64,000 bases of DNA from JACKAQ01 sp020634975 [NCBI: Calditrichia bacterium] (GTDB lineage Bacteria > Calditrichota > Calditrichia > RBG-13-44-9): the NCBI GenBank assembly GCA_020634975.1, contig JACKAQ010000001.1, forward strand, positions 992,001 to 1,056,000, read 5' to 3'. The notes beneath the pieces were generated by a model, which searched no databases, was not told the origin of the DNA, and saw only the letters and a list, made by a program, of their open reading frames with translations. A program made the translations under genes and the position numbers. This document shows, piece after piece, positions 9,059 to 18,346 of this stretch (position 1 is its first letter; every line of letters begins with the position of its first letter).

Positions 9059-12000
9059 ATGAAAGACTTACAACAATTTTCCGGTAAATTTAAACAGCTC
9101 ATCGAACGGTTTGAAGCGCAAGTTGAACGTACGCCGGAGAACATCGCAGTACGATATGAGCGGCAGCAACTCACCTATCGGGAGCTGAACGAACGCGCCA
9201 ATCAACTGGCGCATCATCTGCTGGCGCAGAATGTGGTGCCGGAACAACTCATCGGTATTTGCCTCGAACGCACGCCGGAAGTGATCGTCGCAATTTTGGG
9301 CGTGCTGAAAGCCGGCTGCGCGTTTGTGCCACTCGATTTGGCGTATCCCAAAGATCGCATTGAGTTTATGCTCAACGATGCGGATGTGCAGTTGCTGATC
9401 ACCCAGCAATCGCTGATCGGGCAGGTGCCTTCGGGTGATGCGCTGCAAACGGTTATCGTTGATGCGCCGGATTCGCCCATCGCCAATCACCGCCGCGACA
9501 ATCCCGGAATTGAAATTACCGAAAATCAGCTCGTTTACGTGCTCTACACCTCCGGCTCCACCGGTCAGCCGAAAGGCGCAATGATCACCCATCGCAACGT
9601 TTTGCGGCTGTTCACCGCCACCGATCACTGGTTCCATTTTGACGAAACCGATGTCTGGACGATGTTTCACTCGTACGCTTTCGATTTTTCCGTTTGGGAA
9701 ATGTGGGGCGCGCTGCTCTATGGCGGCTGCGTTGTCGTCGTGCCGTATATGGTTTCCCGTTCGCCGGAGGCGTTCCATAAATTGCTCGTCGATGAAAAAG
9801 TGACCGTGCTGAACCAAACGCCATCGGCGTTCCAGCAGTTGATTGCAGCGGATCTGCAATCCGCAAAACCTGCAAATTTCGCGCTGCGATACGTCATTTT
9901 CGGCGGCGAAGCACTCAATTTCCAGATGCTCAAACCGTGGTTCGATCGTTACGGCGATGCCAAACCGCAATTGATAAACATGTATGGCATCACCGAAACG
10001 ACCGTGCACGTGACCTATCGACCGGTTAGCGCAGCTGATTTGCGCAGCAACGCAGCCAGCCTCATCGGCGTGCCGATTCCCGATCTGGAAATCGTGCTCC
10101 TCGACGAACATCTTCAGCCCGTGCCGGATGGCGAAACCGGCGAAATTTGCGTTGGCGGCGGCGGTGTGGCGCGTGGATACTGGAAACGCGAACAGCTCAC
10201 TAACGAGCGATTCATTCCGCATCCGCAAAAACCGGGGAGCGGCGAAAAACTTTATCGCTCCGGCGATCTGGCGAAACGGCTGCCGGACGGGGATCTCGAT
10301 TATCTCGGGCGAATGGATTTTCAGGTGAAAATCCGCGGATTCCGCATCGAGCTCGGCGAAATTGAGGCGGCGATGGTCAAACATCCGGCGATCAGCCAAT
10401 CGCTGGTGATTGCCAACAAACATCCGCACAGCGGCGAACAGCGGTTGGTGGGCTATTTTGTCGCGAAAGCCGCGATGAACATTTCAGAAATCCGCACATT
10501 TTTGGGGCAATCGCTGCCGGATTACATGATTCCCGCCGCGTTCGTGAAAATCGACGAATTCCCGCTAACTACCAACGGCAAAATCGACCGGAAAGCGCTG
10601 CCGGAGCCGGGCAAAGAGCGACCGAACCTCAGCGTTGCGTTTGTCGCGCCGCGCAGCGACACCGAAAAATATCTCGCAGAAATCTGGCAGGAAGTATTGG
10701 GCATCGAGTCCATCGGCGTTCGCGATGCGTTTTTTGAACTTGGCGGCACATCCATTCAAGCCGGGCAATTTGTCGCGCGGCTCTACGCCGATCTCGGCGA
10801 GGAAGTTTTTGTGGTCACGCTGTTCGAAAAGCCGACCATCGAGGCGTTTGCCAAAATGCTCGACAGCGAATATGAATCTGCACTGAAACGCTTTTTCGGC
10901 GGGGAAAGCAGCATGGAAACCGCTGCATCGACGGTTGAGCAACACATCGTCACGCCGGAAATTATCGAAAAAATGAAACACATCGTGCCAACCGTGCATC
11001 TCCGTGACGATGACAATTCGCCAAAAAATCCGCCAGCGCTGTTCATTCTGGCGCCGCCGCGTTCCGGCACGACGCTGTTTCGCACGATGCTGGCGGGTCA
11101 TCCGCAACTGTTCGCCGCATCCGAATTGCAGTTGTTGCTGTTCAATTCCCTGCGCGAGCGAAAGGACGCTTTCTCGGGCAAATGGCATGTCTGGCTGGAA
11201 GGCACGATTCGCGCAATCATGGAAATCAAAAATGTCGATGGCGATACCGCCCGGCAGATGATGCACGATTTTGAGCAACAGAATTTGAGCACCAAAGCGC
11301 TCTACGCAAAGCTGCAACACTGGCTCGGTGAGCAAATTCTGGTGGACAAATCGCCGCAATACGCGCTGGATTTGCAAAGCATGCACAAAGCCGAACGCGA
11401 TTTTGAAAACGCGCTGTATGTGCACATGATTCGCCATCCGTACGCGATGGTCACTTCGTTTCAGTCGGTGCACATGCACCAGATTATGTATTTGAAAAAA
11501 CACGACTTACCGGAAAAGTTACTCGGCGAATTGATCTGGCTGCACAGTCAGCAGAACATCCTCAGTTTTCTGGAAACTGTTCCGGAATCGCGCAAAATTG
11601 CCATCTGGTATGAGGATCTGGTCGTCAAACCGGAAGCAACCGTGCAGCACATGTGCCGTCATTTTGGCATCGATTTTCACCCGGATATGGCGAACCCGTA
11701 TAAAGATATGCACAAACGCATGGTCGACGGCATTTACAAAGATTCCCGTCCGATGGGCGACCTGAAAATGCTCGAACAAAAGCGGGTAAACCCGAAATTG
11801 GCGGATCGCTGGCAGGGCGTTTTGGACGATAATTTTTTGAGCGATGAAACCTGGAAAGTTGCGGAATTTTTGGGATACGAGCGCAATCTGGCGCGGAAAA
11901 CGCTGTTCGCAGCGGCATCGCCATACCGGAAATCGGCGGAAAGAACGTCCGAAAAAACGCCGGAAATTGCAGATACAGACATCGCCATCATCGGGATGGC

Positions 12001-15000
12001 CGGACGGTTTCCCGGCGCGGAAAATGTCGATCAGCTCTGGGAAAATCTCTGCAACAGCGTGGAATCGATTCGCCAATACAGCGACGAAGAACTGCGCGCG
12101 GCAGGCATTTCCCCGGAAGCGCTGGACAATCCCAATTACGTTCGCGCAGGCGGCACATTCGAAAATCCCGAACATTTTGACGCGGAATTTTTCGGCTATC
12201 ACAGCCGGGAAGCCGCGCTCACCGATCCGCAGCACCGCGTTTTTTTGGAAACCGCGTACAGCGCGCTGGAAGCTGCCGGATACGATGCCAATCGTTTCGC
12301 CGGGAAAATCGGCGTTTTTGGCGGCGTCGGGCGCAACGCATACATGATTCAGCACATCGCGCCAAACGCGGATTTGCGGCAGGAATCCGACGAATACCAC
12401 ATGGTCATCGGCTATGACAAAGATTTTTCGACCACGCGCGTGGCATACAAACTGAACTTGCGCGGACCCGCGTTCACTGTGCAAAGTGCCTGCTCCACCT
12501 CCGGCGTGGCGATTCACCTCGCCTGCCAAAGTCTGAAAACCGGCGATAGCGACATGGCGATTGCCGGCGGCTGCCGGATGATGATGCCCCCGCGCGGCGG
12601 ATACGAATATACCGAGGGCGGACCGCTGTCGCCGGACGGGCACATCCGCACATTCGACGCGGATGCCAAAGGCATGGTGCGCACCAGCGGCGCGGCAATT
12701 GTGGTGCTGAAACGGCTTTCGGACGCACTCCGCGATGGCGACACGGTTCACGCAGTCATCAAAGGTTCGGCGATCAACAACGATGGATCGGACAAAATCG
12801 GTTTCACCGCGCCGAGCGTGAGTGGACAAACTGCGGTGGTCGCGGAAGCGATTGAAAAATCCGGCGTGAATCCCGAAACCATCAGGTTTGTGGAAGCGCA
12901 CGGCACCGGCACCATTTTGGGCGATCCCATCGAAGTGGCGGCGTTATCGCAGGCGTATCGCAAGCACACACAGAACAGCGGATTTTGCGCCATCGGCTCG
13001 GTGAAAACGAACATCGGGCACATCGACGCGGGTGCTAGCGCGGTCGGATTGATCAAAACTGCGCTGGCGCTGAAGCACCGGCAAATTCCCCCGACACTCC
13101 ATTTTACCCGACCAAACCCGCAACTGAAGCTGGAAAACAGCCCATTTTTTGTGAATACAAAATTGCAGCCGTTGGAACCCACTGTGCCCGGCACACCGCG
13201 ACGGGCGGCGGTCAATTCGATCGGATTGGGCGGCACCAACGCGCACATTATTTTGGAGGAAGCACCGGAGCAGGTTTCCGCGCCAACCGCGCGGCAGTGG
13301 CAATTGCTGCTGCTATCCGCCAAAACCGATTCGGCGCTGGACGCTGCAACCGCAAATCTGGCGCAATATTTTGGCAAACATCCCGAAATCAATCTCGCCG
13401 ATGCCTCATTTACGCTGCAAACCGGACGGCAGTATTTTGAAAAACGGCGCATCGCGGTTGTAGAAAATCCCGCCGATGCCGCATCCGTTTTGGGGAAGTC
13501 CGCACCGCAACGGCTGATCAGCCAGAGCTGCGTGGGCGAACCGCATTCGACTGTATTCATGTTTGCCGGTGGCGGCGCACAGTATTTGAACATGGGATTG
13601 CAGCTCTATCAAACTGAATCCGTTTTCCGCGAAATCGTGGACGAATGTGCTGAATTGCTGCTGCCGATGATCGACCGCGACATTCGCGAATTGATCTATC
13701 CCGCCGAAACCAACGACGCGCTCGCTGCCGAAATGGAACAGCCGACGCTGGCGCTCGCGACTCTGTTCACCATCCAATTTGCCAGCGCAAAACTGTGGAT
13801 GAGTTGGGGCGTTGCGCCCAACGCGATGATCGGGCACAGCATGGGCGAATACACCGCTGCATGTCTCTCCGGCGTTTTCTCGCTGAAAGATGCCCTCGCG
13901 ATGGTGGTGATGCGCGGCAAATTGTTCGAAACGCTGCCCGAAGGGGCGATGCTCAGCGTGCCGCTTTCCGAGGCGGAACTGCGCCCGTTTTTGAACGACG
14001 ATCTCTCGATTGCTGCAATCAACCGACCGGATTCCTGCGTGGCATCCGGCACTGTTGCTGCGATTGAACAACTGCAGCAAACGCTGGCATCCCGGGAAAT
14101 TGAAGCGACGCGGGTGCGCATCAACGTCGCTGCACATTCACAACTCGTCGAACAGATTCTCGATGAATTCGGCAAATTTTTGCAAACGATTGAATTTCAC
14201 ACGCCGGAAATCCCGCTCATTTCCAACGTCACCGGCGAATGGGCGAACAACAGCGTTGCCAACTGGCAATATTGGGTGAAGCACCTCCGCCAAACCGTGC
14301 GCTTCGCGGACGGGATGAGCACATTGCTGGACAGCGAAGGGCGCATCTTTTTGGAGATCGGTCCCGGACAAATTTTGAGCTCACTTGCGCGGATGCATCC
14401 GCAAAAATCCGCTGCCCGCACGATCGTTTCATCGATGCGTCACCCCCGCGAAACCACACCCGACGACCAACATTTGCTGACCAGTTTGGGACGATTGTGG
14501 CTGGCGGGAAAGGACATCGATTGGCAAAAATTTTACGGCAACGAAAAGCGCATGCGCGTGTCGCTGCCGACTTATCCGTTTGAGCGGAAACGCTACTGGA
14601 TCGATCCGCCGGACGCATCCACACTACCAAATCAGACAACGCAACAACATGTTTTTACCGGAGATACGAAAATGCCCCAACCGGCTCAACCGACCGCAAC
14701 TGCACCGGCAGTTGCCGCGACAAAACCGCGAAAAGAACGCATCGCTCGCAAGCTGCAGGAAATTTTACACGACCTCAGCGGCGTTGAAATCGATGCGCTC
14801 GACCCGAATGTGACATTTCTGGAATTGGGTTTTGACTCGCTGTTTTTGTCGCAGGCGAATGCGACGATCCAGCGCAATTTCAAAGTGAAAATTTCTTTCC
14901 GTCAATTGTTCGAGGAGGCACCGACAATTGACGCGCTATCCGGATATATTGACGATAATCTGTCGTCGGATGCGTTCCCGCCTGATCCCGCTGAACTGGC

Positions 15001-18000
15001 AGCCGCACAGCCGCAACCGGTGGCAATGCCGCAAACCGCGCCGCAATTGCCGATTGTGACACCGGGAATCGCGCCTTCGCCGGAAAACGCCGGTGCGCTG
15101 GAACGGGTGATCCAGCAACAGTTGCAACTCATGCAGCACCAACTGGCAGCGTTTGGAGCCGTTGGGCAATCGACACCGGCACAAACACCCGCGCCGCCGC
15201 CGACTGCCCCATCCGTGTCGCCTGCTCTCAAACCAAAAGCGACGCCATTGCCGCAATCGCGACCACAACCGGCACCGCAAATCAACGAATTGAATTTGCA
15301 ACAGCAACTATTTTTGGATCGTTTTGTCGCAAAATACAGCGCCAAAACCAAAACATCTAAAGCCATCGCCGCGGAGCAGCGGCAGCACCTCGCCGATCCG
15401 CAGGTCATCGACGGATTCAGCCGTTTCTGGAAAGAAGTCGTTTACCCAATCGCCGCGCAACGCTCGGAAGGCAGCCGCATTTGGGACGTGGACGGCAACG
15501 AATACATCGACATGATCATGGGATTTGGCGTCAACCTGTTCGGGCATCAGCCGGAATTCATCAAATCAGCCGTGATGCAGCAATTTGAAGCAGGCATGCA
15601 CCTCGGCGTCATTTCGCCGCTGGCGAAAGAAGTTGCCCGGATGGTCTGCGAAATGACCGGACACGACCGCGCGCACATCGTCAACACCGGATCGGAAGCC
15701 GTGCTCGCCGCCGTTCGCGCCGCCCGCACCGCCACCGGACGACAGAAAATAGCCGTTTTCGAAGGCGATTATCACGGGTTGGTGGACGAATATCTCGTTC
15801 GCGGTATCAAAACCACCGACGGCATCCGCACGCTGCCAAAAGCGCCGGGCATCCCTGATTTTCTCACCGAAAATACGCTATTGCTCGACTACACCGATGA
15901 CTGTTTCGATGCCATTCGCGCCAACGCGGACGATCTCGCGGCCGTGATCATCGAACCGATCACAGCAGTTCGCCCCAATTTCCAGCCAAAAGAAATGATC
16001 CAAAAAGTGCGCGAGCTGACCCGCGAACTGGACATCCCGCTGATTTTTGACGAGCTGATCACCGGATTCCGGCTGCACCCGAAAGGCGCGCAGGGCTGGT
16101 ACGGCATCGAAGCGGATATTTGCAGCTATGGCAAAGCGCTCAGTGGCGGCATGGCGATGGCGGTGGTCGCCGGAAAACGCAAATACATGGACAGCTTCGA
16201 CGGCGGCGACTGGCGCTACGGCGACGATTCCTATCCCGAAGGCGTGGTGACCTATTGCGTCGGCACGTTCATGCGCAACCCGATGGGACTGGCGGCTTCG
16301 CACGCGGCGCTGCAAAAATTGCAATCGGACAGCCCGAATTTGCAGAACGAACTAAACGCCAAAGCCGACCGTTTCGCGGCACGCGTAAACGACATTTTCC
16401 GGCGCAAAAACGCGCCAATCGAATTGCTCAACGGCGGCTCGATCATCAAATTTATTTTCACCGACCAGAATCCGCTCAACGGATTGTTCTTCTTTTTGAT
16501 GCGCGAAAAAGGCGTGCTGCTCCGCGAACGCGCCTGCTTTGTCTCCACCGCGCACAGTGAAGCTGATCTGGATTTCGTGCTGCGCGCCATTGAAACCAGC
16601 GTGGACGACATGCAGCGCAGCGGATTTATGACCGGCAGCGAAAGCACATCCGGCCTCCGGCAACTTCCGCTCACCGACCAGCAAATGGAAATCTGGCTGG
16701 CAACCCAAATGGGAGACGCGGCGAGTTGCGCATACAACATGTCCACAACGATCCGGCTGGATGGCAAACTGGACGAAAGCGCATTGCGCAACAGCGTTCG
16801 CAAATTGGTGGATCGCCACGAGGCGCTGCGCATCACGTTTGATGCAAATGGCGTTTTCCAACAAATTGCTGAAAATATTGAAGTTGCAATCGCCGAAAAA
16901 GATTTGTCGAATCTCGACAGCGATGCACGCGAAACCGAATTACAGAAATTGCAATCCGAAGAAAACCGCCAGCCGTTCGATTTGGTGAACGGGCCGCTGT
17001 TCCGGTTTACGCTGATCAAACTGGCGGACGACGCGCACGCGCTGATGGTTTGCGCCCACCACCTCATTTGCGATGGTTGGTCGATGGGCATTTTGTGCGA
17101 AGAACTCGGCGAACTGTATCGCAGCGAATCGCGCGGCGACGCACCGAAGCTGCCCGACCCGAAGCCGTTTGGCGAATACGCGCAGCAACTCAGCGCATTC
17201 TGGCGCAGCGAAGACGGCAGCGCCACGGAAAATTTCTGGCTGAAGCAATTCCAATCACCGCCGCAGCCGCTCAAACTGCCGGTGGATTTCCCGAAAATCA
17301 ACGGGCGCACCTATCGCTCCGGGCAACTGTTCGCGCACATTGATGCAGCAACATTTGAGAATATCCGCAGCGCAGCAAAACGCATGGGCGCCACCGCGTT
17401 TTCCACGCTGATGAGCGGGTTTGTCACACAACTGCATCGCTTGAGCGGGCAAAACGATTTCGCGATCGGGCTGGCTGCCGCCGGACAATCCGGGCAATCG
17501 AATGCCAATCTGGTCGGGCATTGTGTTTCGCTGCTGCCGATCCGTGCCAAAATTTCGCCGGAAAGCACCTTCAAATCGCTGCTCGGACAAATCAAAACCG
17601 GGCTGATGGACGCGTTCGATCACCGCGAATACACTTACGGCAAATTGCTCGAAAAACTGCGGCTCAATCGCGATGCCTCGCAGCCGCCACTGCTTTCGGT
17701 GGAAATCACTTACGAAAGCGAATCGGCATCGCTGCCGTTCGGCGATTTGCAGGCGAAAACCGTGCTCAATCCCAAAAGCTACGCCAATTTCGATCTGGAA
17801 ATGTATTTCACCGAAAGCGAAAACGGGCTGGGCATCCGGCTCGATTATCAGGCGGAAAAGTTCAAAAAAGAAACCGTTGAGCGCTGGCTGAATCATTTCA
17901 AATTGCTGCTCGAATCGGTGATTGCACAGCCGGAAACACCGCTGACACAATTATACAAAACATTACCTGCGGAACCACTCGCAGCGCAACAACAGGCTTC

Positions 18001-18346
18001 GCAACCTGTTGATAAAAAAGAAGATACAAAAGAAACGCATGTCGAAGCTTCAACCGAAACGGAGAAAAAACTGATCGCCATTTGGCGGGAAGTGCTGCGA
18101 ATTCCGGACATCGGCGTGACCGACGAATTTTACGATCTCGGTGGTCATTCGCTGCTCGGCGTGCGCATTTTGACGCGCATCAGCGACGAATTCCAGATCG
18201 ACTTGCCGCTGCGCAGCTTGCTGGTGGAAATGCCCACGATCGCGTCGCTGGCAAACCACATCGACAACCTGAAATTGATCGCCGAACCGGCTGAACAACC
18301 CGCAACTGCGGACGATAGTGATGAATGGGAGGATTTGGAAATATGA
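9059..18346 (+). CDS. Hybrid NRPS-PKS megasynthase: A-PCP-ST-KS-AT-ACP-AMT-C-PCP
   Basis: 3095 residues. Domains in order: adenylation (about 10-515; LYTSGSTGQPKG at about 162, FDFSVWEMW at about 208, NGKIDRKAL at about 506); carrier (GGTS, Ser565); sulfotransferase (about 655-930; PAPS loop APPRSGTTLF at 665-674, RHPYAMVTS near 791); ketosynthase (974-1400; Cys1145, His1281, His1321); acyltransferase (about 1490-1800; GHSMG, Ser1594); carrier (GFDS, Ser1927); a Pro/Gln-rich linker (about 1965-2075); class III aminotransferase (about 2080-2520; YGKALSGG, PLP Lys2359); condensation (from about 2534; HHLICDG at 2667-2673); carrier (GGHS, Ser3031). There is no loading C or FAAL, no KR, no TE. 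The A-domain specificity residues read DFWNIGMVHK, the published threonine code. Predicted logic: Thr is loaded, possibly O-sulfonated, extended by a malonyl-type unit, and beta-aminated. The last C-PCP lacks its own A domain. It overlaps the next gene by 4 bases. Confidence 0.95.
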   Translation: MKDLQQFSGKFKQLIERFEAQVERTPENIAVRYERQQLTYRELNERANQLAHHLLAQNVVPEQLIGICLERTPEVIVAILGVLKAGCAFVPLDLAYPKDRIEFMLNDADVQLLITQQSLIGQVPSGDALQTVIVDAPDSPIANHRRDNPGIEITENQLVYVLYTSGSTGQPKGAMITHRNVLRLFTATDHWFHFDETDVWTMFHSYAFDFSVWEMWGALLYGGCVVVVPYMVSRSPEAFHKLLVDEKVTVLNQTPSAFQQLIAADLQSAKPANFALRYVIFGGEALNFQMLKPWFDRYGDAKPQLINMYGITETTVHVTYRPVSAADLRSNAASLIGVPIPDLEIVLLDEHLQPVPDGETGEICVGGGGVARGYWKREQLTNERFIPHPQKPGSGEKLYRSGDLAKRLPDGDLDYLGRMDFQVKIRGFRIELGEIEAAMVKHPAISQSLVIANKHPHSGEQRLVGYFVAKAAMNISEIRTFLGQSLPDYMIPAAFVKIDEFPLTTNGKIDRKALPEPGKERPNLSVAFVAPRSDTEKYLAEIWQEVLGIESIGVRDAFFELGGTSIQAGQFVARLYADLGEEVFVVTLFEKPTIEAFAKMLDSEYESALKRFFGGESSMETAASTVEQHIVTPEIIEKMKHIVPTVHLRDDDNSPKNPPALFILAPPRSGTTLFRTMLAGHPQLFAASELQLLLFNSLRERKDAFSGKWHVWLEGTIRAIMEIKNVDGDTARQMMHDFEQQNLSTKALYAKLQHWLGEQILVDKSPQYALDLQSMHKAERDFENALYVHMIRHPYAMVTSFQSVHMHQIMYLKKHDLPEKLLGELIWLHSQQNILSFLETVPESRKIAIWYEDLVVKPEATVQHMCRHFGIDFHPDMANPYKDMHKRMVDGIYKDSRPMGDLKMLEQKRVNPKLADRWQGVLDDNFLSDETWKVAEFLGYERNLARKTLFAAASPYRKSAERTSEKTPEIADTDIAIIGMAGRFPGAENVDQLWENLCNSVESIRQYSDEELRAAGISPEALDNPNYVRAGGTFENPEHFDAEFFGYHSREAALTDPQHRVFLETAYSALEAAGYDANRFAGKIGVFGGVGRNAYMIQHIAPNADLRQESDEYHMVIGYDKDFSTTRVAYKLNLRGPAFTVQSACSTSGVAIHLACQSLKTGDSDMAIAGGCRMMMPPRGGYEYTEGGPLSPDGHIRTFDADAKGMVRTSGAAIVVLKRLSDALRDGDTVHAVIKGSAINNDGSDKIGFTAPSVSGQTAVVAEAIEKSGVNPETIRFVEAHGTGTILGDPIEVAALSQAYRKHTQNSGFCAIGSVKTNIGHIDAGASAVGLIKTALALKHRQIPPTLHFTRPNPQLKLENSPFFVNTKLQPLEPTVPGTPRRAAVNSIGLGGTNAHIILEEAPEQVSAPTARQWQLLLLSAKTDSALDAATANLAQYFGKHPEINLADASFTLQTGRQYFEKRRIAVVENPADAASVLGKSAPQRLISQSCVGEPHSTVFMFAGGGAQYLNMGLQLYQTESVFREIVDECAELLLPMIDRDIRELIYPAETNDALAAEMEQPTLALATLFTIQFASAKLWMSWGVAPNAMIGHSMGEYTAACLSGVFSLKDALAMVVMRGKLFETLPEGAMLSVPLSEAELRPFLNDDLSIAAINRPDSCVASGTVAAIEQLQQTLASREIEATRVRINVAAHSQLVEQILDEFGKFLQTIEFHTPEIPLISNVTGEWANNSVANWQYWVKHLRQTVRFADGMSTLLDSEGRIFLEIGPGQILSSLARMHPQKSAARTIVSSMRHPRETTPDDQHLLTSLGRLWLAGKDIDWQKFYGNEKRMRVSLPTYPFERKRYWIDPPDASTLPNQTTQQHVFTGDTKMPQPAQPTATAPAVAATKPRKERIARKLQEILHDLSGVEIDALDPNVTFLELGFDSLFLSQANATIQRNFKVKISFRQLFEEAPTIDALSGYIDDNLSSDAFPPDPAELAAAQPQPVAMPQTAPQLPIVTPGIAPSPENAGALERVIQQQLQLMQHQLAAFGAVGQSTPAQTPAPPPTAPSVSPALKPKATPLPQSRPQPAPQINELNLQQQLFLDRFVAKYSAKTKTSKAIAAEQRQHLADPQVIDGFSRFWKEVVYPIAAQRSEGSRIWDVDGNEYIDMIMGFGVNLFGHQPEFIKSAVMQQFEAGMHLGVISPLAKEVARMVCEMTGHDRAHIVNTGSEAVLAAVRAARTATGRQKIAVFEGDYHGLVDEYLVRGIKTTDGIRTLPKAPGIPDFLTENTLLLDYTDDCFDAIRANADDLAAVIIEPITAVRPNFQPKEMIQKVRELTRELDIPLIFDELITGFRLHPKGAQGWYGIEADICSYGKALSGGMAMAVVAGKRKYMDSFDGGDWRYGDDSYPEGVVTYCVGTFMRNPMGLAASHAALQKLQSDSPNLQNELNAKADRFAARVNDIFRRKNAPIELLNGGSIIKFIFTDQNPLNGLFFFLMREKGVLLRERACFVSTAHSEADLDFVLRAIETSVDDMQRSGFMTGSESTSGLRQLPLTDQQMEIWLATQMGDAASCAYNMSTTIRLDGKLDESALRNSVRKLVDRHEALRITFDANGVFQQIAENIEVAIAEKDLSNLDSDARETELQKLQSEENRQPFDLVNGPLFRFTLIKLADDAHALMVCAHHLICDGWSMGILCEELGELYRSESRGDAPKLPDPKPFGEYAQQLSAFWRSEDGSATENFWLKQFQSPPQPLKLPVDFPKINGRTYRSGQLFAHIDAATFENIRSAAKRMGATAFSTLMSGFVTQLHRLSGQNDFAIGLAAAGQSGQSNANLVGHCVSLLPIRAKISPESTFKSLLGQIKTGLMDAFDHREYTYGKLLEKLRLNRDASQPPLLSVEITYESESASLPFGDLQAKTVLNPKSYANFDLEMYFTESENGLGIRLDYQAEKFKKETVERWLNHFKLLLESVIAQPETPLTQLYKTLPAEPLAAQQQASQPVDKKEDTKETHVEASTETEKKLIAIWREVLRIPDIGVTDEFYDLGGHSLLGVRILTRISDEFQIDLPLRSLLVEMPTIASLANHIDNLKLIAEPAEQPATADDSDEWEDLEI

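Noticed and set aside
9068-12901. Long antisense frames (453 and 460 codons) opposite the NRPS-PKS
   Set aside because: Typical shadow frames of a GC-moderate, codon-biased gene; the sense strand has unbroken domain motifs.
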